A stretch of 56,979 bases of DNA, taken from NCBI GenBank assembly GCA_032250895.1, contig JAVVEZ010000012.1, positions 1 to 56,979 of the forward strand, read 5' to 3'. Below are positions 8,833 through 16,133 of this stretch, one piece after another. Numbering within the stretch: the first letter of the stretch is position 1; every line of letters starts with the position of its first letter. The translations under genes were made by a program, and so were the position numbers. Source of the DNA: JAVVEZ01 sp032250895. Its GTDB lineage: Bacteria; Pseudomonadota; Gammaproteobacteria; Pseudomonadales; Pseudohongiellaceae. The notes below the pieces were generated by a model. That model was not told the DNA's origin and searched no databases. It was given only the letters and a program-made list of their open reading frames with translations.

Positions 8833-10479
8833 ATGCCAGATCATACCTCATCTTCTCCCTCTCATGATAACGATGTTCTCATCATTGGCGGGGGGGCCGC
8901 CGGTCTCAGCCTGGCACTCAGAATCGCCGAATTCGCCAAAGTCACGATCCTGAGCAAAAGTTCCCTGAAGGAAGGTTCCACCTATTACGCCCAGGGTGGA
9001 ATCGCTGCCGTCCTCGACGAAGCAGACAGCCGGGATTCCCATATCGAGGATACGCTGGTGGCCGGTGCCGGACTGTGCCATCGGGACATTGTCGAATACA
9101 CCGTGTCACGCAGCCAGGAATGCATTGAATGGCTTATTCAGCAGGGACTGGAATTCAGCCGGGGATATGAGCCGGGTCAGGAAATACCCAAAGGGCGTTT
9201 CAGCGAATTTCATCTTGCCAGGGAAGGTGGTCACAGCCACCGCCGTGTCATTCATGCCGCCGACGCCACCGGCAAGGCCGTGTTTGAAACTCTTTCACAA
9301 CAGGTCTTGAAACACCCCAACATTTCTTTCTGCACCGATACCATCGCGGTCGATCTGATTACCCGCCACAAACTCGGCTACCCGGAAAACGCCTGTGTCG
9401 GCGCCTACGTTCTCAATGAAGTCAGCGGCAAAGTTTCTGTCTACCGGGCCCGCTTCGTGGTGCTGGCGACCGGCGGTGCCAGCAAGGCCTATCTCTATAC
9501 CTCCAATCCGGATGGCGCCAGTGGTGATGGCATTGCCATGGCCTGGCGGGCGGGCTGCCGGGTCGCCAACATGGAATTCAACCAGTTTCATCCCACCTGT
9601 CTATATCATCCGCACGCCAGATCATTTCTGATCACCGAAGCCCTGCGTGGAGAGGGCGCCCTGCTCCGGCTGCCGGACGGTTCCCGCTTTATGCCAGCCT
9701 TTCATGAACGGGCTGAACTCGCTCCCCGTGACATTGTGGCAAGAGCCATAGACCATGAGATGAAACGGCTGGGCTGTGATTGCGTCTATCTCGATATCAG
9801 CCACAAACCGAAAGAATTCATTCTCGAGCATTTTCCCACCATCTACCGCCGCTGCCTCGACTTCGGGATTGACATTACCACACAGAAAATACCGGTGGTT
9901 CCCGCCGCCCATTATAGTTGCGGGGGCATCATGGTGGATAAAAACGGCCTGACCGATGTTGGCAATCTGTACGCCATCGGTGAAACCAGTTTCACCGGCC
10001 TGCATGGCGCCAACCGCATGGCCAGCAATTCATTGCTGGAATGTTTCGTCTTTGCATTTTCCGCAGCTGAACACATCAGGAATCATATTGCCCAGATCGG
10101 TCTTTGCGATGGGATTCCAGCCTGGGATGAAAGCCAGGTGACCGATTCCGACGAGGACGTGGTGATCGCCCATAACTGGGATGAAATCCGCCGCTTCATG
10201 TGGGATTATGTCGGCATTGTCAGAACCGATAAACGTTTGCAAAGAGCGCGCCACAGAATCGAGTTGCTGCGCAAGGAAATTCACGAGTATTACAGTAATT
10301 ATCGTGTCGGCACCCATCTGCTGGAATTGAGAAACCTGGCCTTGGTGGCAGAGCTGATCATCCATTCAGCGATAAGCAGAAAGGAAAGTCGTGGTTTGCA
10401 CTTCACGCTGGATTACCCCGAAAAAAGTGCCACGTGCGAAGACACGATTCTGATTCCACGCAATCATCGCAAGGATTGA
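8833..10479 (+). CDS. nadB: L-aspartate oxidase
   Basis: NadB is the FAD enzyme that oxidises L-aspartate to iminoaspartate, the first step of de novo NAD synthesis. The 548-residue length is normal. The dinucleotide-binding motif IIGGGAAGLSLAL is near residue 17, the substrate-loop signature STYYAQGGIAA near residue 47, and the later succinate-dehydrogenase/fumarate-reductase family motifs (HPTCLY, ARAIDHEM, GGIMVD) are intact. The C-terminal SRESRGLHFTLDYP box is typical. It is divergent from rpoE, and its end overlaps the convergent sdhE gene by 16 bases. Confidence 0.98.
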   Translation: MPDHTSSSPSHDNDVLIIGGGAAGLSLALRIAEFAKVTILSKSSLKEGSTYYAQGGIAAVLDEADSRDSHIEDTLVAGAGLCHRDIVEYTVSRSQECIEWLIQQGLEFSRGYEPGQEIPKGRFSEFHLAREGGHSHRRVIHAADATGKAVFETLSQQVLKHPNISFCTDTIAVDLITRHKLGYPENACVGAYVLNEVSGKVSVYRARFVVLATGGASKAYLYTSNPDGASGDGIAMAWRAGCRVANMEFNQFHPTCLYHPHARSFLITEALRGEGALLRLPDGSRFMPAFHERAELAPRDIVARAIDHEMKRLGCDCVYLDISHKPKEFILEHFPTIYRRCLDFGIDITTQKIPVVPAAHYSCGGIMVDKNGLTDVGNLYAIGETSFTGLHGANRMASNSLLECFVFAFSAAEHIRNHIAQIGLCDGIPAWDESQVTDSDEDVVIAHNWDEIRRFMWDYVGIVRTDKRLQRARHRIELLRKEIHEYYSNYRVGTHLLELRNLALVAELIIHSAISRKESRGLHFTLDYPEKSATCEDTILIPRNHRKD

Positions 10480-10751
10480 ATACCCGCCGGGGATGGAGCC
10501 TGAGCGTTTCTATGACGCAGGATCAGTGCCACCATTCTTTGCAAAGCTTCGTTGGGAGGATCGACCTTGCCTATCAACCACACATAGAGGTCCTGGTCCT
10601 CCTCTTTCAGCAAGCGCTGGTAATCCTGTTGGCTGTTTTCATCCAGTGTACGCAAAGTCTGCTCAACAAAAGGCAGCAGTATCAGGTCCAGTTCCAGCAT
10701 GCCGCGTCGGCTGTGCCAATACATTCGCTTATAATCTGTTTCCGAAAACAT
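10464..10751 (-). CDS. sdhE: FAD assembly factor SdhE (succinate dehydrogenase flavinylation)
   Basis: SdhE is a small helical protein that promotes covalent attachment of FAD to succinate dehydrogenase. The 95-residue protein has the diagnostic RGMLELD motif at residues 16-22, followed by the YQRLLKEEDQDLYVWL helix. It converges on nadB and overlaps its end by 16 bases. It is divergent from ygfZ across about 170 bases that must hold promoters for both; a TATACT hexamer at 10879-10884 is the best -10 for ygfZ, but no matching -35 was found. Confidence 0.95.
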   Translation of the reverse strand: MFSETDYKRMYWHSRRGMLELDLILLPFVEQTLRTLDENSQQDYQRLLKEEDQDLYVWLIGKVDPPNEALQRMVALILRHRNAQAPSPAGIQSLR

Positions 10752-10923
10752 GGGTTTCCTGTGTGTACAACATGAAAAACGTCAAGAAATATAGAGAGGC
10801 CGCATCATAGACCGATCATCCACCTTGGTGCAAATACCGGCCTTCTCCAGCCGGCATGCCATCGCCCCGGGATTCCCTTATACTGCAAAACAAGACCCCT
10901 AACACCTGAATCGAGCACGTGCA

Positions 10924-11862
10924 ATGAACAACTTTTTCGTCACTCTCCAGCAGAGGGAACTGCTCGCCGTCAAGGGAGAGGACAGCGGCAAATTTTTACA
11001 GGGTCAACTGACCTGTGATGTAGAAGCCTTGAGCATTGGCGGGCACTGCCTGGGCGCCTCCTGCAACAATAAAGGCCGGGTTCTCAGCAGTTTTCGCCTG
11101 TTCAGGGCTGAAGAGGGTTTTTATCTGGAAATGGCGCCGGGACTGCTCTCTGCTACCCGGCAAAATCTGGATACCTTTATCGTTTTTTACAAACAGGCCA
11201 GAACCGAAGATGCCTCCTCACTGTTTTACCGCCTCGGCGCAGTTGGTCCCGACGTGAAGGCGGTTCTGTCCGAAATCTGGCCACGGTTGCCAGAAGGTCC
11301 CGGTTTGAGTGTCTGCCATCAGGGCAGCCACTTGCTGACGCTGTCCGCTCCTGATGCGGCAGTTCCCAGATTTGAACTCTGGCTGGCAGCCAAGCGGGCA
11401 ACGGCAATGTTGGCAGAAATCAGTGAGGCGCTGCCGGAAAGAGAAGCCGAGGCCTGGGAACTGCTTGATATGAGAGCCGGCATCTATTATCTGCAAGCCG
11501 ATGACATCGGCCTGTTCACGCCTCAAGTGCTCAATTACGACCTCAATGGCACCATCAACTTCAGGAAGGGCTGCTACACCGGACAGGAGATCGTCGCCCG
11601 CATGCACTACCGTTCCACTGCGAAGAAACGCCTCTACCACCTGAACCTGAGCAGCTCGCTGGATATGTCCAACAAGGCCTTTGTCACCCTGATTGCCCGG
11701 GATAGTGGGCAAGAGTTGGGCAATACCCTGAGCTTGCTGAAAAACGATGCCAATGATTATGAAGCCCTGGCCATCCTGAACACCGAGGTGTTCAACGAAA
11801 GGCAAGCGCTCATGTTGCGTGGGGATCCCGGTGCCAGCATCACACTGACGGCGCTTGACTGA
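10924..11862 (+). CDS. ygfZ: YgfZ/GcvT-family folate-binding protein for iron-sulfur cluster enzymes
   Basis: YgfZ is a tetrahydrofolate-binding protein that supports assembly or repair of certain iron-sulfur enzymes. The 312-residue sequence has the family signature KGCYTGQE at residues 215-222, with its essential cysteine, inside the GcvT-like fold. Its position next to sdhE and nadB is conserved in gammaproteobacteria. It ends 28 bases before the convergent histidine kinase gene, and no terminator is evident in that gap. Confidence 0.95.
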   Translation: MNNFFVTLQQRELLAVKGEDSGKFLQGQLTCDVEALSIGGHCLGASCNNKGRVLSSFRLFRAEEGFYLEMAPGLLSATRQNLDTFIVFYKQARTEDASSLFYRLGAVGPDVKAVLSEIWPRLPEGPGLSVCHQGSHLLTLSAPDAAVPRFELWLAAKRATAMLAEISEALPEREAEAWELLDMRAGIYYLQADDIGLFTPQVLNYDLNGTINFRKGCYTGQEIVARMHYRSTAKKRLYHLNLSSSLDMSNKAFVTLIARDSGQELGNTLSLLKNDANDYEALAILNTEVFNERQALMLRGDPGASITLTALD

Positions 11863-11890
11863 GAAGGTATTGCGCTGTCATCTCAGTGTT

Positions 11891-14800
11891 TTAACCATCA
11901 GACTTGTTGGACTTATTCAGTACTTCTCTGATTTTTCTGCCCAGGTCCTGCGGCCGGTATGGCTTCTGCAGCAATTCCACACCCTGATCCAGACGCCCAT
12001 GGTGTACCACGGCATTTTCGGTATAGCCGGATGTGTACAGAACCGGCAAGCCTGACCTGATTTGCGCAGCGGCTGCCGCCAGCTGTGGTCCGTTCATGCC
12101 GCCCGGCATCACGATGTCAGTAAAAAGGAGGTCAAAGTCTGGAATCTCCTTCAGCAAGGCCAGCGCGTCCACTCCATTGTTGGCACTGATCACCTGATAA
12201 CCCAGTGCCTTGAGTTGTTCCTGGGCATATTCCCGTACCAGGTCATCATCTTCCACCAGCAGAATCTTTTCCGTGCCTGCCACTTTCTCCAGGCCGGACA
12301 CCCTTTCCAATTGCGCAATTTTGGAACTGCTGGAACGGGGTAGATAAAGTTTGAGCGTAGTGCCCTGCCCCAGTTCGGAATAAATTTTGATGTGGCCGCT
12401 GGATTGTTTGATAAAGCCGAACACCATACTGAGACCCAGGCCACTGCCCTTGCCGACAGCCTTGGTCGTATAAAAGGGTTCGAAGGCATACTGCATGGTT
12501 TCCGGCGTCATCCCGGTACCGGTGTCCGAGACGGCCACCATGACATACTGACCGGGGCTCAGTTCCGTGTGGTGACGCGTATAATCCTGGTCCAGATAGA
12601 CATTGGCTGTTTCAATGGTCAGCTTGCCGCCGCCGCTCATGGCGTCCCGGGCATTGATGCAAAGATTCAAAATGGCGCTTTCCAGTTGGCCCGCATCGAC
12701 GAAGGCCGGCCACAGCCCCCCGCCGCGGACAAACTCGATTTCTATATTGTCCCCCAGCGTCCGGCGCAACAGGGCATCCATATCGGCAATCAGACGGCTG
12801 ACATCGGTAACCTTGGGGGCAAGAGCCTGACGCCGGGCGAAGGCCAGCAGACGCCCGGTCAGCTCCGCGCCGCGTTCAGCGGCCATCCGGGCCATCTCTG
12901 CCAGCGGCCTGAGTTTCTGGTTGGAGCTGAGACTTTCTTCCAGGATCTCGGCATTGCCCAGGATCACCGTCAGCAGGTTATTGAAATCATGGGCAATACC
13001 GCCCGTCAACTGACCGATGGCCTCCAGCCGCTGGGCCTGTCTGAGCTGCTGTTCCAGACTCAACTGATGCGTCATGTCGCTGATACTGCCTACCATGCGT
13101 ATACCGGTACCCTGCACGTCACGAATGACATAGCCCCGATCCATGACCTGGGCAAAAGAACCGTCATGGCGCCGGAAGCGGTATTGCGCTGACCATCGGT
13201 TCTCCGAGCCCTGGATGACGGCGTTGATGCCGTCCACCACGGACTGGGCGTCTTCTGGATGGATATTCTCTATCCAGAACCCGGAACCCCGCTGGTAGGC
13301 CGTGGCGACATCATGACCAAAGACCTCGTTCAATCCCGGGCTCCACCAGATGGTATCTGCCTCCAACTCCCAGTCCCAAACGATATCTGCGGTGGCATCG
13401 GCGACGGCCCTGAAGCGTTGCTCCGATTCCATCACCGCCAGTTCCGCCTGTTTGGTTTGCGTAATATCGCGGGCGACGCCGACGATTCGACTCACCTCTC
13501 CGGCCTCATCACGCACCAGGAAACCCTTGTCAAACACCCAGCGCACTTCACCATTGGCAAGCACGACCCGGTATTCGATGCCCTGTTCCCGACTGAGCAT
13601 GACACGTTGGAAACGCCCCCGGTCCTCGGGATGGATGGCCTCTAGCCAGACTCCGGGATCATCATACAGGGCCTGGCGGGAAAAGCCCCAGATTCGCTCA
13701 TAGGCCGGACTGACATACAGGATACAGGCTTTCTGAAAATCAAAGATCCAGAACATTTCCTCGATATTGTCCGCCAGCAGTTTGAATTTCTCTTCGCTGT
13801 CACGCAGAGAGTCGCTCAGGTACACATGCTCGATGGCAATCCGCAACAGATGTTCCACCTGACGGATGATGGCAATGTCGTCGGGATCGGGGGAGGATGG
13901 TTTACTGCCGTAGAGGGCAAAGGTCGCCAGGACATCTCCGTTCGCATCCAGCACCGGCATCGACCAGCACGACCTGAGCCCATACTCCCTGGTCAGTTCC
14001 CGGTAGTCCTGAAACAGAGGATCGGTTTCGGTATCCGCAACCACCACCAGTTCATGACGATGGGCCGCCGTCCCGCAGGCTCCGGCCCGAGGTCCAATGG
14101 CCAGGCCGTCTATCGCCTGGCTGTAGGCTTCCGGTAAATTTGGCGCAGCGCCATGCCGCAGATATTTGCCACTTTCATCCACCAGCAGAACCGATGCCTT
14201 CATGGTCGGCACCAGACTCTCGACGCTGAACATGACAACATCGAGAAGCGCTGTGAGGGGCTCACCAAGCACCAGCATTTCCAGAATCCGGGCCTGCGCC
14301 TGGCTCAGGGCTTCCTGTTGTTTGCGTTTGCTGATCTCACGAAAATAGACGGCCAGACCCTCGACCGTGGCATGCAGCCGGATATCAAACCAGCGTCCGC
14401 TTGCCGGAGAACAGAATTCGAAGGCATCCGCACCACCTTCCATCATGGCCCTGCGATAGCGGTTTTCCATTTCGGTATTCAGGAAGCTGCTGAATTCATC
14501 CCAGATCACCCTGCCCAGCAGTTCGCTCCGTGGACGCTGAATCAGGGTTTCCGCGCTGCCATTCACAAACGTCATGCACCAGTCACGATCCAGCAAATAG
14601 AAGGCATCCGACATGTTTTCCAGGCCATCGTTGAGCTGGGTTGTCAGCATATCGCGTTGCCGGGTCACCGCCACCCGTTCGCTGATGTTTTCAACAATGG
14701 CATACAAACAGGAAAGAACCCCGTTCTCATCCCGCTCGCCGGACACGCTGACCCGCACCCAGAGCAGACTGCCAGCCTGGCTTTGCAGGCGTTTTTCGAT

Positions 14801-15046
14801 AAGGAAGTTATCCCGTGCACCCGACCGGAGTTCCTCCAGCAGTACCAGGTTTTCAGGCCGGTCTTGCGGGACGGTCAGGTTGATGAAGTTGATCCGGCCA
14901 ATTTCTTCCTGCGAACAGGCAATCATCTCGCAGAAGGCATCATTGGCCGCAGTGAGTACGAAGTCCGGCGTGGCAGCAACGAAGCCGTAGGGCGAGCCCC
15001 TGAAAAAGCTGAACCGCTCCTCCGCCTTGTCTGTACTCATGCTCAC
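11891..15046 (-). CDS. Hybrid sensor histidine kinase with four PAS domains, GAF and receiver
   Basis: This is a cytoplasmic multi-sensor kinase of 1051 residues with no clear membrane segment. By eye the order is PAS 10-125, PAS 135-245, GAF 255-410, PAS with PAC 415-540, PAS with PAC 545-670, HisKA about 685-750 with the phosphorylatable His in GGIAHDFNNLL, HATPase with N box (NLCINARDAM), DTGTGMT and GKGSGLGLSMV, and a C-terminal receiver (LLVEDDDLVREY, then the Asp in FTDIVMPG, about 930-1045). It starts with GTG, with AGGAG 9 bases upstream; an ATG two codons later is possible. No response regulator, transporter or chemotaxis gene adjoins it, so its signal and target are unknown. Confidence 0.95.
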   Translation of the reverse strand: MSMSTDKAEERFSFFRGSPYGFVAATPDFVLTAANDAFCEMIACSQEEIGRINFINLTVPQDRPENLVLLEELRSGARDNFLIEKRLQSQAGSLLWVRVSVSGERDENGVLSCLYAIVENISERVAVTRQRDMLTTQLNDGLENMSDAFYLLDRDWCMTFVNGSAETLIQRPRSELLGRVIWDEFSSFLNTEMENRYRRAMMEGGADAFEFCSPASGRWFDIRLHATVEGLAVYFREISKRKQQEALSQAQARILEMLVLGEPLTALLDVVMFSVESLVPTMKASVLLVDESGKYLRHGAAPNLPEAYSQAIDGLAIGPRAGACGTAAHRHELVVVADTETDPLFQDYRELTREYGLRSCWSMPVLDANGDVLATFALYGSKPSSPDPDDIAIIRQVEHLLRIAIEHVYLSDSLRDSEEKFKLLADNIEEMFWIFDFQKACILYVSPAYERIWGFSRQALYDDPGVWLEAIHPEDRGRFQRVMLSREQGIEYRVVLANGEVRWVFDKGFLVRDEAGEVSRIVGVARDITQTKQAELAVMESEQRFRAVADATADIVWDWELEADTIWWSPGLNEVFGHDVATAYQRGSGFWIENIHPEDAQSVVDGINAVIQGSENRWSAQYRFRRHDGSFAQVMDRGYVIRDVQGTGIRMVGSISDMTHQLSLEQQLRQAQRLEAIGQLTGGIAHDFNNLLTVILGNAEILEESLSSNQKLRPLAEMARMAAERGAELTGRLLAFARRQALAPKVTDVSRLIADMDALLRRTLGDNIEIEFVRGGGLWPAFVDAGQLESAILNLCINARDAMSGGGKLTIETANVYLDQDYTRHHTELSPGQYVMVAVSDTGTGMTPETMQYAFEPFYTTKAVGKGSGLGLSMVFGFIKQSSGHIKIYSELGQGTTLKLYLPRSSSSKIAQLERVSGLEKVAGTEKILLVEDDDLVREYAQEQLKALGYQVISANNGVDALALLKEIPDFDLLFTDIVMPGGMNGPQLAAAAAQIRSGLPVLYTSGYTENAVVHHGRLDQGVELLQKPYRPQDLGRKIREVLNKSNKSDG

Positions 15047-15153
15047 TGCTGCGCGCTCCTTGCCAGGTTAAAACAATGCGGGCCACTTGAAAACTGGAAT
15101 GTGTTAGGGAGCCATTGAATAACCCGGTATGGCATTGCCTGTCAAACAAAAGA

Positions 15154-15182
15154 TCACTGACTGTCAGTGAATATAATTCACT
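15154..15182. promoter_or_regulatory. Interlocked palindromes upstream of the hybrid kinase (operator candidate)
   Basis: TCACTGAC-T-GTCAGTGA (15154-15170) is a perfect palindrome with 8-base arms. It shares its right arm with a second inverted repeat, AGTGAAT-ATA-ATTCACT (15166-15182). The pair lies in the 318-base gap (15047-15364) between the kinase start and tRNA-Pro. On the kinase strand a TTGACA at 15146-15141 lies just downstream; its -10 (TTATTC or TATTCA) is weak. Otherwise I see no coding sequence and no T-rich terminator in the gap. Overlapping dyads of this size usually bind a dimeric regulator; which one is unknown. Confidence 0.5.
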
Positions 15183-15364
15183 CTTGCTTTTTACTCAACG
15201 TGTAAGTGTATACGAAACCGACGGGGCGGCATCCGGCCTTGGGTAGCCGCCCGCTTGCTGACGTGAATCGAAGAGAAAACCCTGGGAACCTGGTGAAGAG
15301 ACAATGAAGAATGGGAAGTGTTGAAAATCAAGCAGCGCGGGGGGGCTTTGATCATTGCCTGAAT

Positions 15365-15441
15365 TGGTCGGAGTGGCCGGATTTGAACCGACGACCACAA
15401 CACCCCCAGTGTTGTGCGCTACCAGGCTGCGCTACACTCCG
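15365..15441 (-). tRNA. tRNA-Pro (anticodon GGG)
   Basis: A 77-base cloverleaf including an encoded CCA (15367-15365). The acceptor stem CGGAGTG pairs with CACTCCG, the anticodon loop is CTGGGGG within a CAACA/TGTTG stem, and the T arm carries GGTTCAAATCC. It lies just downstream of the MerR gene on the same strand, a position conserved in Pseudomonas. A TACAAT hexamer at 15472-15467 could be its -10, but the -35 is poor, so read-through from the pheST-ihfA-merR message is also possible. Confidence 0.97.
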
Positions 15442-15479
15442 AAATCCTGGAAAAACGAGAACGTCCATTGTACAGCTTG

Positions 15480-15839
15480 TCAGCTGGAAAGATAAGTCAA
15501 AACTTCTTCTATATCGCCAATCAATGCCTTCAGTTCCTGAGGATTGATGGCGGGCTTGCCTTCACTCTCCGTGCCGCCGAGCATTTGTTGGCGGGCTCCT
15601 CCTATCGTAAAGCCCTGTTCATACAACAAACTGCGAATCTGCCGGATAAGAATGACGTCCTGGCGCTGGTAGTAACGTCGATTACCCCTGCGCTTGACTG
15701 GCTTCAACTGGGTGAATTCCTGCTCCCAATACCTCAGCACATGGGGTTTGACCTCGCATAACTCACTCACTTCACCAATGGTGAAATAGCGCTTGGCAGG
15801 AATCTCTGGCAGCTCTGCGTTATGACTTGGTTCCAGCAT
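15480..15839 (-). CDS. MerR-family transcriptional regulator next to ihfA
   Basis: A 119-residue MerR-type DNA-binding protein. The winged helix-turn-helix is visible as YFTIGEVSELCEVKPHVLRYWEQEF (residues 18-42), followed by RRYYQRQDVILIRQIRSLL and a short dimerisation helix. No conserved cysteine or ligand domain is present, so the inducer cannot be guessed. The gene overlaps the end of ihfA by 20 bases and precedes tRNA-Pro. This linkage is widespread in gammaproteobacteria, but the target genes are not established to my knowledge. Confidence 0.93.
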   Translation of the reverse strand: MLEPSHNAELPEIPAKRYFTIGEVSELCEVKPHVLRYWEQEFTQLKPVKRRGNRRYYQRQDVILIRQIRSLLYEQGFTIGGARQQMLGGTESEGKPAINPQELKALIGDIEEVLTYLSS

Positions 15840-16128
15840 AGGATTCCACTCGTGCTTTCAATTTCTGGCCGGGTCTGAAGGTAACCACTCGCCGGGCCTG
15901 AATGGGTATTTCTTCCCCCGTTTTCGGATTGCGTCCGGGACGCTGCCGCTTGTCCCGCAGATCAAAATTACCAAAACCTGACAACTTGACTTGCTCATTG
16001 GACTCAAGAGACAGGCGTACTTCTTCAAAAAACTGCTCAACCAATTCCTTGGCTTCGCGCTTGTTCAGCCCCATTTCATCAAACAAGCGTTCGGCCATTT
16101 CCGCCTTCGTCAGAGCGTTATCACTCAT
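15820..16128 (-). CDS. ihfA: Integration host factor subunit alpha
   Basis: IHF-alpha forms a heterodimer with IhfB that bends DNA sharply in transcription, recombination and replication. The 102-residue protein starts ALTKAEMAERLFDEMGLNKREAKELVE and has the DNA-binding beta-arm GRNPKTGEEIPI. It follows pheT by five bases, the usual pheST-ihfA arrangement, and overlaps the MerR gene at its end. Its partner gene ihfB is also in this window (29373-29678). Confidence 0.98.
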   Translation of the reverse strand: MSDNALTKAEMAERLFDEMGLNKREAKELVEQFFEEVRLSLESNEQVKLSGFGNFDLRDKRQRPGRNPKTGEEIPIQARRVVTFRPGQKLKARVESYAGTKS

Positions 16129-16133
16129 GGTTG

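Noticed and set aside
14153..15118. A 321-codon open frame opposite the hybrid kinase
   Set aside because: Kinase domains on the other strand are unambiguous; this frame has no recognisable fold.
15183..15364. Integrated element at the 3' end of tRNA-Pro
   Set aside because: No integrase, no direct repeat of the tRNA end and no phage-like genes are present.
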